40,000 bases of DNA. Origin: Cristatella mucedo (Eukaryota > Bryozoa > Phylactolaemata > Cristatellidae). The stretch is from positions 746,001-786,000 of the forward strand of contig WPIO01000049.1 of NCBI GenBank assembly GCA_009760855.2. Reading direction: 5' to 3'. The notes beneath the pieces were generated by a model that made no database searches, was not told the DNA's origin, and saw only the letters and a list, made by a program, of their open reading frames with translations. Positions 17,230-28,693 of the stretch are shown here, piece by piece; positions within the stretch are counted from its first letter, which is position 1, and every line of letters starts with the position of its first letter. The position numbers and the translations under genes were made by a program.

Positions 17230-18485
17230 TCCTGTGTGGTCTAGGGGCTGAAGGGACACTCACAGAGGTTGCTAAGGTAGCTAGACTGTTCTCATGAAGC
17301 CCCTCTCTATGTCTTCAGGTGGGGTTTTATGTTGTGACATAAATTGTTTGTGAGTTCCAGGCCTTGGAAGCATAGGAACTAAAGGCATGGTCTCCAGGAG
17401 ATGGGGTTTGTTAGAGGTACAGCTAGATGACTTGATTCGGAAGAGACGGTACGATGTAATGCCTGATTAGGAAATCTTTTGTATAAGTTGACCAGAACGA
17501 GAGAATGAAGGGAACTCAAAGTGAGTGATCGAACCTTTGAAGTCGATAAGTTGCTTGATAGGGAGCCTGTCTTGGTCGGTGAAAAGTGGTGTAATGTGAC
17601 CACTTGGACGTTCATGACAGGCAAGCCTAGCTGCCGAGTTTTTCACGGACGGAAAGCACCTTATAGCATAGGCCGAAAAACCAGCTAATGTTAAATCATA
17701 GAAGTCGGGAAAGGTGTCACAAATTCATTGACCGATTCGGATATGGTGATATTTTGGATGTGGTGAAATCCCAGTCTAAGCAGGCCCGAAGTTGTGTCGT
17801 GTTACATAACTGTTAAGTAGGCATGCTTGACTGTGGAGCTGATGTAATTGTCTAGTGAAAGGTCACTTTGGAAAAACACCTAGATCCCCTGCAGAGTGAG
17901 TGACACTAGGATTTCCCTTAACCTAGTTCATCGGTTTTATTGTCATTCAATTTGAGAAAGTTGACTGCCAACCATTGTCAAATTTCAGCAATCCATGCAG
18001 CAAGATTAGTAGAGCTTTTGTGCCAAAAGGCAGGAAGGGATGAAAGCACAGGTGCAGCTGTGCTATATCTGCATACAAATGGAAGCCTAGATTGTACTTG
18101 GCGATTACATCGGCAAGAAGGAGAGTACAAAATACAAATTACAAATTGTGAAAAGAATGGGACCGAGCACAGATCCCCGGGTTGCCCCATTCTGTAGTCG
18201 ATCTCTGGATGACCATTGCTCGTTGAAATCAACACTTTGAGGTCTCTCACTGGGCGATAGGACCTAAACCATTGCAGAGCAGTGTCAGTGATGCCTAGCT
18301 GAGATAATAGGCACTTGGCGATCAACGGTATCAAGCACTCTTCGAGACCCAACAGAACTATAAGAGAGGCTCTACCTAAGCCAGCATTCCCGAGAAGATC
18401 CCTTGCTATACACGTCTATCAATCCTGACTTTTTGGGGTCGAGTGGTTATCTCTAAAATCTGACTAGAGCTAGCTAGGCTTGAGA
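17230..18485 (-). pseudogene. Antisense LINE-B copy, degenerate
   Basis: On the minus strand, from right to left, the segment matches LINE-B reverse transcriptase (LGITDTALQWFRSY, then a corrupted VPQGS region), the ARNLG/SLDDHIS region (near 17820-17890), the HHFSPT and LTLSSLHSL region in a shifted frame (17379-17624) and the NQALHRT segment. Many frameshifts and stops are present. It lies antisense to both genes, in the spacer between them. Confidence 0.8.
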
Positions 18486-18831
18486 TTATGATAGGAGAGT
18501 TTTGCTGGTCTGTCACTCAGCATTCCAGTGCCATTGATTGGAATGGCAATAGGCTGACTGCGCCAAGTTGCTGACGTTCTGCAGATTCCTGTCGATTTCT
18601 TTAAGAGTGGCCTAGCAGCAGACATTTATAGGATATGTATAGGAGACCTCAAGCTTAGGACATGAAAATGAATCAGCCAATTATGTCAGTTGAATAGTCA
18701 AAGTGATTGTTGAAAGACCCAGTACGAAGAAGGGATGACTCTTGGAACAAATAATAAAAAATAACAAATAATAAAAAAATGAGATTTGAAAAATCTGAAG
18801 TGAGGCAAGATTTGTAGGGGGCAGTGGAATA
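18486..18831. other. No gene recognised
   Basis: AT-rich spacer between two LINE copies, including a repeated AATAATAAAAAATAAC tract near 18750-18780. Confidence 0.4.
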
Positions 18832-21325
18832 ATGCCGCTATTGTTATTTTGCTGTTGGAAGGAGTCAGCACAAGAGATTCGAAAGACTGCTTCGAGCAGA
18901 CTGCTAATTTTGAATGGCTGTCACAGGCCGTCAAGGATGCTTTTCATGCAGCACCAGGCTGGGGGTAATGTCGAATTTGCCAAACGACGTTACTTACAAA
19001 GCATTGACGTAGACAAGTTTTTGAAATCTGTTTGTGATGCAGGCCTTCTTGATCTGCATTCAGACTCGACCGGCAGCCTCGATACCCTCACAGATGCGAT
19101 GGACATGACACTCAGAAGTGCTCTTGACAAGCATGCTCCCGTTCGCTCTATCCGTGTTCAAAGTCGTCGAGATTGCTTTCAATTTACAAAAAAACTCCTT
19201 AAGATGCGCCGTGTTAAGCGCAGGCTGGAACGTCGTTTCAAGAAATCGGGGTCTGAGGCAGACCTAGTCAATTTTAAAGACTTCCTTCGTATTTACACAC
19301 GAAAGCTTAAAAAAGCCAGGGCTTCTTTTTTCATTAGAAAACTGAATTCCTGCCAGTCGGACACTAAACAGATTTATAAGACAGTAAACCATTTACTGGC
19401 CAATGCTGTCAGGTCTGACTCCCCAGATATTAAGGGCTCAGCCGAAAAGTTTTCAGCCTTCTTTACTGAAAAAATTGTGCACATTCGTGCCTCCATTAAG
19501 CCCCCTCCGACCAAAGCAATCGCCGTTCCTCAACCTGTGACCTTTCTTCAAAGGTTCTCTGATGTTTCTGCCTGTGATGTGGCTGCCTTAATAAGGTCTA
19601 GCAAAAAGAGCTCGTCTCCAGAAGACCCTATACCTTCATCTCTGAGGTCTTCACTTGCAGACCAACTTAGCCCTGCCATAACCAAGATTTTTAATGCTTC
19701 TTTGGAAAAAGGGGTCGTACCCAAGTCCTTCAAATCGGCAATCGTTAGACCCACACTTAAAAAGTCTGGATAAGATACAGAGGTCCTCGCAAACTATCGC
19801 CCAGTTTCCCTTCTTCCTTTCCTGTCAAAGATTCTTGAAAAAATTGTTGCTAAGCAGCTGGTTGAACATACTGAAAAGAATGAAATGTCAGGAACATTTC
19901 AATCAGAGTTCAAAGAGGTAGCACTCCACTGAAATTGCTCTCCTCCGTATTAACAATGACATTCTAGGTGGCTACGATGACAGGAATGCCGTAGCTCTGC
20001 TAGATCTGTCTGCTGCCTTCGACACCATTGATCACGAAATACTGCTTGAACGATTGAGAACAACGATCGGTCTGGCAGACGAAGCACTGGGGTGATTTAA
20101 ATCATACTTGTCTGATCGTGTTCAATCCATGTCGTGTGTGGGGTTAGGTCTCAGACATGAGAAGGGTCACCTGTGGAGTCCCTCAAGGGTCTGTACTCGG
20201 TCCCTTGCTGTTCTCCATTTATACACAACCTCTGGGAAAAGTGATTAAGGCCCATGGAATAGGATATCACTTCTATGCTGACGATAATCAGTTGTATTTG
20301 TCATGTAAACCGTCGGAATCTGCTGCAGCAACTGAGAAACTGAATGCTTGCCTTGCCGATATTCGATCCTGGATGTCGGAAAACTTCCTGAAATTAAATG
20401 ACGATAAAGCCAAACTGCTTCTCACAGGACACCCTATGCGTGTGGCTGGATTAAAAGGCTTTGCTGTTCTAATAGGTGATGCTATTGTGCGACCTTTACC
20501 ACGTGCTCGTAATCTAGGTGTCGTGTTCGACAGCTGCCTAAATTTTAAAAGCTTCATTCAGAAGACTGCCTCTACAGCTAGCCATCACATCCGATCCCTA
20601 TCCAAGATTAGAAGCTGTCTCCCACAGTGGCTTGCAAAAAATTTAACTAGCTCTTTAGTCCTGTCTCGGCTTGATTATTGTAATTCCCTTTTGGCTGGGC
20701 TGCCAAAAAAAGCTATTATGCCACTACAGCGGACTATGAATATGGCTGCAAATGAATATGGCTGCAAGGCTAGTCTTCAAGTCCCAGAGGTTTGAGCACG
20801 TGTCTCCTTTGCTAAAAGAGCTAGAATGGATGCCGGTTGAGCAACGGATACAGACCAAAGTTCTTATGCTGGCCCACAAGGCCTGCCACGGCTTGGCTCT
20901 TTCGTGCCTAGCTGAACGGCTGCACTAGTTTCGGCCTCTGCGTGCCCTCAGGTCCTGTGTGGACAATAAATTAGCTGTTCCATTCCTCTGCTCAAAGACC
21001 GTTGGCGACAGAAGCTTTTGCTCTGCAGGTCCTCGACTGTGGAACTCGCTTCCACAATTCTTATGCAACGACAACTACTGTCCTGCTGCCGACTATGGCT
21101 CATCTTTTTCTGCGGTCCTGAGAAGCTACTCACTACCTCAACTGCTCTCCTGACTATGCTTCCCACTTTCTCTTTGTTACATAAGACGAAGTCTGTTGGC
21201 TACCGAATGCATACCGAAAGCGGCTTAGGCTGTGAGTGCGCTATACAAAACTCTCCTGCTTAACACCCACATAGCCTTTATGACTTTGTGGAGTTACAGA
21301 CAGAGATACATTACATACATTATAT
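18832..21325 (+). mobile_element. LINE-A non-LTR retrotransposon, long copy
   Basis: A 5'-truncated element encoding the linker after the endonuclease, a near-complete reverse transcriptase and the C-terminal region. The first frame (18832-19773) is open for 313 codons; only from about 18961 is it likely element-derived. Then, across frame changes, come [59 protein letters not shown] (YADD at 20274-20285), [17 protein letters not shown] and PRLWNSLP. Disruptions: stop at 19771, frameshift near 19915, stop at about 20094, frameshift near 20150, more near 20740. The 3' end is CGCTATACAAAACTCTCCTG and an ACATT tail. Motifs indicate the CR1/L2 group; the clade needs a tree. Not autonomous as it stands. 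Confidence 0.88.
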
Positions 21326-21464
21326 AACACTAACGAAATATATTCATTTTCAAAAGAAAGTATAATAAAAGCTGTGATGGCTCTGTTCGATTTTTACATT
21401 GTGTGCTACTTCTGTTTGGTGGCTGTCTATTGCTGCTCAAGCATTTGAGTTTATGTTGTTGCAG

Positions 21465-21532
21465 CACACTTACTGATATTGCTACAGTACAAGATAAACT
21501 TCGCTGGGCTGAAGAAGGATCTCTTGGAAGAG
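21465..21532 (+). CDS. Candidate exon, possible alternative tail of the acyltransferase
   Basis: A 68-nt segment lies between a good acceptor (TGTTGTTGCAG) and donor (GGTAATGG). If joined to the alternative donor at 16587 it stays in phase 2 and would add TLTDIATVQDKL and RWAEEGSLGRG, an acidic, soluble stretch consistent with a cytosolic tail. No homology is recognised, and the next exon is not identified (it would need phase 1). An exon of an unrelated transcript is equally possible. Confidence 0.3.
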
Positions 21533-21597
21533 GTAATGGAATGCATGTCTTAATGTGTAGTTGCAGGCCTTTGCATACCTGCGTGCATGCACGTGTG

Positions 21598-21602
21598 TTT
21601 GT

Positions 21603-21647
<45 letters not shown>

Positions 21648-21724
21648 TGTGTTTGGGTGGATACACATACACATATGTATCTTATGTATGTATGTATGTA
21701 TGCATGTATGTATATATATATATA
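21598..21724. repeat. (GT)n and (TATG)n compound microsatellite
   Basis: A GT run at about 21598-21654 is followed by TATG tetranucleotides at about 21683-21715 and a short TA run to 21724. Confidence 0.95.
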
Positions 21725-21784
21725 CAATCTGTTATATTTTTGTATATGTAGTGATGGCCCAAAAAATCCTTTCACCATGGGGAT

Positions 21785-21895
21785 AAGGATAATAGTAATA
21801 GTAATAATATATTGTTTGTATAGGCCCTCAACGAACTTAATCTCTTTCTAGGTACTTTCAATTTGCTGCAAAGGAAGCATGATTGAGGTTTAACC
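21785..21895 (-). repeat. LINE-B type 3' tail, antisense
   Basis: AATAGTAATAGTAAT units then TAATCTCTTTCTAGGTACTTT and TTTGCTGCAAAGGAAGCAT, the reverse complement of the LINE-B terminus. No ORF part is attached. Confidence 0.7.
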
Positions 21896-22630
21896 TACGA
21901 TATTTCCCGTGCTTCTTTGACAGCTGTCACAGCTGGCCAAAAAATATCACTAGAGCATTGGATTTGCATGAGTGATCAATACATGAGATAAATCGTGCTG
22001 GCTCCCACCCTTTTTTTGTACCTAGTGTATAAACTTGCACGATGACTGTGTTTGCAGTATCTGGGCAAATTAGTGCTGTGACATAGTCACCATTCTTGAC
22101 GGATATGATTTTTTATCGCAGTCGGAGCACTTCGAAGGAAGCTTTACTAGATGCGTTAAATATCCTGCACTCTAAAAATGTATCAACACCCATGCCAGGC
22201 ATTTTTTCATCAGTCGTCGTGATTTTGTAGCATACTTTTTGAGCATGCCCAACCTAAGGCTTAACGAGGTTCGACCAGATGCTTAAAATACATGATGCAG
22301 TGGAAAGGAAAATCATTCAACAGCGTTTTCAGATAAACAGGGAATTAAAGAATAATTTCAGATTACTTTCCGGGTCTTGCTGCATTCACTAAATTCAACC
22401 ACTTATATAATTTTTGCCATTCGCGATGGGTGACCGCTTGCTTTGCGAGGTGGATGGTTATGCCGAATATCTGTTTCCGACTAACCTTATTGGGCCCGGT
22501 CATGGGCAGCGCTGAGGTTAGTTCTTAGACATTAAGAGTGAGGGGAGAGAAGTCATGGTGGTAATCTGGATAGGCATTTTTATCACCGGGAACGAGGCTG
22601 ATGGTGGCTACTGCTGCTGTCGTTCCGTGA
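21896..22630. other. No gene recognised
   Basis: No coding exon, RNA gene or recognised repeat is visible in this spacer. Confidence 0.4.
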
Positions 22631-22708
22631 CCAATGGTGCCTGCCAATGGTGCCTGCCAATGGTGTCTGCCAATGGTGTCTGCCAATGGTGTCTGCCAAT
22701 GGTGTCTG
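22631..22708 (+). repeat. 13-bp minisatellite, six units
   Basis: CCAATGGTGCCTG occurs twice and then CCAATGGTGTCTG four times, with no gaps. The frames through it are open on both strands only because the unit carries few stop combinations. Confidence 0.95.
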
Positions 22709-23404
22709 CGGAATGCCTGACTGGGACAAACCACAGACTTTTCCATGCTGCTCCGTGGTGTTAGCAGGTGACGCATGTTAGTGCAGATGGCACCCTTGGC
22801 TCGACCAGACTAGGGGAAACTCCCTAGCCTACCTTGGGTCCACCACTGCAACATGAAGATCACTGCGCTAGTAGATAAAAAAAAAACCTATTTAGTGTGG
22901 TATCACAGTTATTTGATTAGCAAAAGCCGGGTGAAATTCGTGGAGTTTAAGACTACGTGCCATGTGGGGTTGAGACTGTGCCAGTTCTGAGCTACCTAAC
23001 AAATAAGGAACTGAGCCTTGATGAATTGCCACTGAGCTTGCCAATAGTTTGTGAGTATCCTACCTTGTTTTTTTTAACCAATTTTAACTACCACAAAGTA
23101 GTCACCGAAGGCCTCAACACAGTATCTAACCAGATCAAGCCGAAAATAGCAATGTCTGGTGGGTTGGCCGGCACATTTAGTTTGTACATGCATGCACTTC
23201 GGTAACAGAGTAGACGAATTGATGCCCCAAGCCTTAAAATGGGTCTGGATCACCAGGTTAAAAAAAATTGAGGATGGTCTATGATCTTACAGTGTCATAA
23301 TTTTAATAGGTTAGTATTCACACGTTTCACTAGGAACACAATCCTCTAGCAATCTTTTTGTAAAACTGAGAGCAGATTCAGATGATTCAATTGATTGTTC
23401 ATTA
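22709..23404. other. No gene recognised
   Basis: Spacer with short A and T homopolymers (near 22880, 23070 and 23263). No exon is supported. Confidence 0.4.
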
Positions 23405-23480
23405 GATAAGGGTACTGCTAAATGCTTAGGAAGAGATTGAGTTATCTGAGGGCCTTTACAAAGTGTATTATTATTACTGG
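23405..23480 (+). repeat. LINE-B type 3' tail
   Basis: AAATGCTTAGGAAGAGATTGAGTTATCTGAGGGCCTTTACAAAG and ATT units: a degraded LINE-B terminus with no coding part. Confidence 0.6.
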
Positions 23481-23879
23481 AGGATTTTAGTTTTGTCTGT
23501 GTCGTGTTGTTAATCTGATGCATTCGGCACTCTAATGGTGCTACAGCAAAATATCGCTACTATCTTATACGCAAGGAAAGGCCCCCCAGTCTCACAAAGC
23601 AGGCTTTGTTCTTGTATAATGATTGCAGCTGAAAAGCAACCCAGTATCCAGGTGTGGGCTTATGTCCACAAACCTACGCAGGTATCGTTTATTTATTTAT
23701 TTCTTTGCAATAAGGTGTAAGTGAATATGTGCACATGCATCAAAATTTTGCAGTCATCATGGGGTTTGAGTTGCCAGTGAGGATACTGTTTGCGAATTTT
23801 GCTTTCGTCAGCATCAGGGCATTTTGTTTTGACAATTGGCACACTGCGTCTTGACCCTCTCTGTCGGGCTTGCAGATTT

Positions 23880-24094
23880 TCAGTCCCGTTCTACTTAACA
23901 CGCCAGACGTCCCTGAAGCCGACTACTCTGCAGCTGACAATTGCCTGGAGACAGCACGCTCAGCAATATTGCCAGCACTCTACTCGGGCAACAACTTTGC
24001 CGTTTTTTCTTTCTCGTGGCAGCTAATTACTCGTGACGTCTCAGGGAGGCAGGCCCCAGTCTCCGGACTGCTACATTTTGGCTTCGTCGTCTGA
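23880..24094 (+). CDS. Candidate terminal exon, function unknown
   Basis: After an acceptor-like CGGGCTTGCAG, a frame runs SPVLLNTPDVPEADYSAAD and on to LETARSAILPALYSGNNF, ending in a stop at 24092-24094. Composition is more protein-like than the other frames and there is no repeat similarity. It could be the last exon of a gene reaching back into this spacer, but phase 0 at its start does not match the end of the candidate exon at 21532. No homologue recognised. Confidence 0.22.
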
Positions 24095-25070
24095 AAACCT
24101 CAACGTTATCCTTCACGCGAGACAGCTGCTTGTTGGAGAATGTGTGTTCCGTGCAGAGCGGGGCATCGTGTTTTGACGACTGCCGCTTGGCCAGGCAGTT
24201 CGCTCAGTTTAGTCGCCATAGTAGCTGCATTATTTCATACCTGGTCGACTGCAGGACGGCGGCAGCTGTGCGGCGTCTGGCTTGCTGGCGCCATGCTGCT
24301 TCTGCAGCAGGAGCACTCGCTGTCGATCAGTAGTCTGCCGTGTTACTCCCACTGTGGCCATGGCTGCTTGCCTGGTGGACAGCATTGACGAAGTCTTTGG
24401 GCATGCTGTCCTGGCACTGTCATTTGCTGCCGACTGTGATTCGACTTACGAACGCCTCCACGAGGCGGGTTTCCCGACTAGTCGTATTTGTCTACTGCAC
24501 TCAGTTGTCTGCCGCTGCAGATCCGAGGCCTCCATCTGCTGCAGCTCGCTTATGTGGCAGTGTGTTATTAGTTGTGTATTATACATAACGGAGTGATTCG
24601 TGCTAAAGTATTATATGTTGTTTTCACGAGCAGCTTGTGGTACTTAACTAGAATTGCATCTACGGTATCGACAATCTTATCTAATATATTCTCTTTGAGG
24701 CTGGCTGAATCCCTTTGAAACCATATCTTTGAGAGGCGCAGGCCTGCCCCACGTGTCGTTCATTCCTTACCCTAACATTCTTGTGTGTGCCGAGCTGATT
24801 GCCATGCCGACTGTGTGGGATAGGTGTGACCTTGGTTGGGCCAGTCTTAGTTGGTGCAAACCATGGAAACTGGCTGCTGGTGCTGATAGTCATGAGGTCA
24901 GGCTCTAAGCTACGGACCACGAATGTAATGTAATGTATAGCAGTAACCGAGAATAATTGGACTGTAGCCGAATGCTATCGGAGCATCGGGAGGGTAGGAT
25001 TGAGCCCATCAAGAGTGAGGAGACCCAATTTTTAGAAGTGCTGAAGAGCGCAAGTGATTGTATTTGCATT
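24095..25070. other. Unassigned spacer
   Basis: Several overlapping open frames occur at 24130-24596, Cys- and Ser-rich, with no recognised domain. Near 24919-24938 a short GTAATGTAATGTA run resembles an antisense or independent LINE-type microsatellite tail. Could be 3' UTR of an unidentified transcript. Confidence 0.3.
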
Positions 25071-25074
25071 TCAC

Positions 25075-25185
25075 TGAGCTGTGGTTGTATTTGCATTTCA
25101 CTTTGCAGCAAGTGTAAAGCGCCTAGAAATAGATTAGGTTCTCTAAGGGCGCTTTATCAAGTGCATTATTATTATTATTTTCCAG
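25075..25185 (+). repeat. LINE-B type 3' tail
   Basis: A clear terminus: CACTTTGCAGCAAGTGTAAAG, CGCCTAGAAATAGATTAGGT, TCTAAGGGCGCTTTATCAAG and ATT units. A TGTATTTGCATTTCACT motif is duplicated just before it (25057-25104). Confidence 0.8.
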
Positions 25186-25689
25186 GGAAGTGTTGCGATT
25201 TTATGGTGTAAACCGTATGGGCGAGACGCTTCAATGCACACATTCTCCAAATTAGGCACCTATTTATTTTACGGGGATTATATAGGCTACCAAGCCGGCG
25301 AACTAGTGTGTAGCTTCAGGCTCTTCTTCCACGAGACGGTGCAGCAACTAGCAACTAGAGCAGCTGACTGGGGTCAGTCATTCTGTTGGGATCACCTTCG
25401 TCCAGCCACAATGTGACTTTGCTTCCGGAAGAGGCTGGCATACTTTTTCAAAGAGCCGACCAAGGGGAGGGCTAGAAAGGTCCAAGCCAGGCAGACGATG
25501 CTCCTTTGACGCGAAGCTTCGTAGTCGGTCTCGACTGGTGGCAGCCAGGCCGCTAGGGATGGCGAAACGGCCCAAGACGCGAACTCGTTCTAGTAAAGGC
25601 TCCAGCGCTCCTTCGAGACCGCTTTTGCAGCTTGCTGGCGGCATTTCGAGGCGCCTCCGAGTCCGCCGATATTTGTCGTACTTCAGAGA

Positions 25690-25862
25690 TAAGAAAAATA
25701 TGCTTCATTCGTAAAGCGCCCAAAGAGAACTTATATATCTATTCAGGCGATACGCCTCCGGACTCGAGCCAACGATCTTGGTCTGTGAAGACATTGACAC
25801 CGATCATCAAAGGCATGCTCCTTAACCCCTGGGCCACGCCAGGGCAAGGACTATTAACGTCA
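25690..25862 (-). repeat. SINE type 2 (tRNA-like head, LINE-B-like tail)
   Basis: On the minus strand: A-box-like TGGCCCAGGGGTTAAGG (near 25828-25844), B box GGCTCGAGTCC (near 25758-25768), then AAGTTCTCTTTGGGCGCTTTACGAATGAAG, which resembles the LINE-B 3' end. The A-B spacing is somewhat longer than in a normal tRNA gene, as is common for SINEs. Confidence 0.6.
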
Positions 25863-25929
25863 CGAGTGCCGAGGCTTTGGCAAACCGGTTCATACCTTTG
25901 ATAGTATCATACATTTGATATTATTATTA

Positions 25930-27968
25930 TTTGATATCCAAAAATGCTAATGTCGACGATCAACCATCTCCTCAACCGCTCCAAGATTAGCTCCTTACCT
26001 GATGATCCTTGTGATGATCTAGCCGATCGCTTCTCTCGATTCTTTGTGCAGAAGATAAACAAGATCAGGGAATCCATCCCTGCGATGACAACATCCCCGC
26101 TAGAATGCTGTTCCTCTATTCCTGGCTGCACCTCAATGTCTACATTTAAGCAGGTCGCTAGTGATCAAGTCCTGAAGTTCGTATCCCAATCAAAGACAAC
26201 AAGTCCTCTGGACCCTATTCCTACTGTCCTGCTCGTACGTTGCATTGATCTGCTGCTGCCATGCATAACTAACATCACTAATATGTCATTAGCCTCAGGT
26301 CATGCCCCGGCACCTTTCAAAAAAGCTGTAGTCAGGCCACTTCTCAAGAAAGCGACACTAGACAAAGAGAACTTGAGCAACTACCGCCCAGTCTCCCTTC
26401 TACCATTCCTATCAAAGACACTGGAATGAATCATGGCAGACGAGCTGAACTCATAAATCGAAACTTCAAACCTTGCTAGTAAGTTCCAGTCTGGCTTTAG
26501 AGCTAATCACTCCACAGAGTCAGCATTGCTTAGGGTATACAACAACCTAGTTAGGAATGCAGACATGGGTAGTGTCTCTGCTTGTTTTGCTCGATCTTTC
26601 GGCAACTTAAGATACTATCGATCACAAAGTTCTTCTAGAGCGCCTCTCATCTCGCCTGGGCATCACTGGCACTGCTCTGCAATGGTTCAGGTCCTATCTC
26701 AGTGGGAGACTCCAGAGTATTGACGTGAATGGACGTAGATCATCCGAGGTACCTCTGAAATATGGGGTACCTCAGGGCTCCGTGCTAGGTCCGGTTCTTT
26801 TCACGGTTTATACTCTGCCTCTTGCTGATGTGATTGCCAAGCACAATCTAGGCTTTCACTTCTATGCGGATGACACTCAGTTGTACCTTTGCCTTGATCC
26901 CTCCCAGCCTTCGAGCACCTTGAGTTCTGTCAACTCACTTGCTGCATGTATTGATGACATCCACACATGGATGGCAGCCAATTTTCTAAAACTAAACGAT
27001 GATAAAACTAACTAAATAGTTATGGGCAAACCCAGTGTGATTCAGCAATTGGAAAGGCTGACGCTCAAAATTGGCTCTGTCAGCATATCTCCAGTTGAAT
27101 CAGCTCGAAATCTAGGTGTCATGTTCCAAAGTGACCTCTCGTTAGACGACCACATCAGCTCCACAGTCAAATCTGCTTACTTTTAGCTACATAACATTGT
27201 TAAAATTCGGGCTTGTTTAGATAAGGATACCACGTCCAAGTTGGTCCATGCATTCGTGACATCCCGTCTGGACTTCTGCAACTCACTGCTTACTGGTCTT
27301 CTGGCATGTCTGATCAGGCGATTGCAGCTGGTGCAAAACTCTGCAGCCAGGCTTGTCTGTCGTGAGCGGCACAGTTGCCACATCACACCACTTCTCGCCG
27401 ACCTGCACTGGCTACCAGTCAAGCAACGGATTGACTTCAAGGTTTTGTCGCTCACTTTTAGGTCACTTCATTCTTTCGCTCCAGCCTATCTCTAAGATAT
27501 ACTACCCCATCAGGCCAAGCATCGTACCACCCGCTTTTCGGAATCCAACAGCCTGCCACTACCTCGTACAAACCTCAAATCCTTTGGAGACCGTGCTTTT
27601 AGTTCGTATGCTCCCGAAGCCTGGAACTCCCTCCCGACCTGCGTCAGAACATCCCCTGACTTGACCCAATTTAAAAAGAACTTAAAACACACCTATTTAG
27701 GACAGCATTTAGTGGGTCCCTGTGATTCGTCCTTGATGTGCTTATGCGTGCTGACACTGTGCATGCTGCCACTAACCACATTTGCATGCTGACCCTGTGC
27801 ATGTCACCCCTAGCCATGTTATTCATGTTGTTTGTTTATCAAGCATGATATTACTCACCATTCAATTGCATCTCCCTTTGCAGCAGATGTAAAGCGTCCA
27901 GATAGAGATTGAGTTCTCTGAGGGCGCTTTATCAAGTGCATTACTATTATTATTATTATTATTATATT
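25930..27968 (+). mobile_element. LINE-B non-LTR retrotransposon, longest copy
   Basis: Begins in the linker (MLMSTINHLLNRSKI) and contains the reverse transcriptase: [53 protein letters not shown] and FYADDTQLYL (YADD at 26863-26874), then [52 protein letters not shown] and the C-terminal region. Stops at 26427, 26454, 27013, 27184 and 27493 and frameshifts in 26580-26710 and near 27685 inactivate it. 3' UTR, TTCTCTGAGGGCGCTTTATC and ATT tail end near 27968. 5'-truncated: no endonuclease domain. It defines the family for the shorter copies. Confidence 0.9.
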
Positions 27969-28119
27969 GCCTAAGCTCGGCCTCCCCCCCCCTGCGTGGG
28001 GCCGTTAAGCCCGCCGAGGGGAAAGGGAGGATACATCCTCGAACTATAACGTCCAGTGTACGCACCGGCTTCCGGGGAGCGGCTGCCTTGCTGAGAGAGC
28101 CTATCTAGAAAAAAATTTA
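27969..28119. other. No gene recognised
   Basis: GC-rich sequence with a short C run near 27984-27992. Nothing else seen. Confidence 0.35.
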
Positions 28120-28280
28120 ACTGTTTTAGCAGCCTCATTAGCTAGCGGTAGAAGGGCCTTAATGGCGATCACTACCGCTTGCAGTGGGCAATTCAGGACT
28201 GCCCACTGCTGGACTCGAACCCACGACCTGGGCCGTGAAGTGCGAGCAACTTACTTCTGGACTGAGTCTTGCTGCTTGTC
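28120..28280 (-). repeat. tRNA-derived SINE type 1
   Basis: On the minus strand, a B box (GGGTTCGAGTCC, near 28206-28217), the body with CACTGCAAGCGGTAGTGATC and the 3' block CTTCTACCGCTAGCTAATG. The A-box region is degenerate. Confidence 0.68.
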
Positions 28281-28284
28281 GTTT

Positions 28285-28415
28285 TTTAGTCCTAATCCAG
28301 ATACAAGGTGATTGAACTTCACGACCCAGATCGTGGATTTTGAGTTTTGTATTAGCTACAAGTGCAGCGACAGTCGCTAGGCTTAGACCGTCACACCGCT
28401 ATATAAATGACAATG
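28285..28415 (+). repeat. SINE type 1 remnant, sense
   Basis: TTCACGACCCAGATCGTGG resembles the head of the type 1 SINE (TTCACGACCTCGG...), and the segment ends with GACCGTCACACCGCTATATAAATG, like the family 3' block. The B box is lost. It is opposite in orientation to the copy just upstream. Confidence 0.45.
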
Positions 28416-28693
28416 CTGAACCTATGGCTTAGACGAAGGCAGTTATGCAGCTGCCATCGTCTAACCTACCATTGATTACTTATCGCTAGCTTAGGTGCAA
28501 GCTGGCACGCAGCTGCAGCCCATCAACTCGCCGTTGACGAGCTTTCGCTGAGAAGCAGAGGCAGGCTCCGACCGTCATACTCAATGTGTGGGGTACGGGT
28601 GCAAGGGGGGGGTACGGCTGTGTGCTGCATGGCTGCGAGCGTTGTGCGAATACAAGGTGTTGAAGCCCCCTCGGTGTTTTCGCGTCGTCGTTT

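Noticed and set aside
21465-21532. Reading this candidate exon in the HLLILLQYKINF frame as a second torsin exon
   Set aside because: The resemblance of GLKKDLLEE to the torsin segment before GQHL is short, GQHL is missing, and no other torsin exon lies nearby. The true torsin exon 2 is at 37150.
22624-22710. CRISPR-like array
   Set aside because: The 13-bp units are contiguous with no spacers; it is a minisatellite in eukaryotic DNA.
24130-24596. Overlapping Cys/Ser-rich frames (82-104 codons)
   Set aside because: Three frames are open at once, none shows a domain, and the composition follows local base content.
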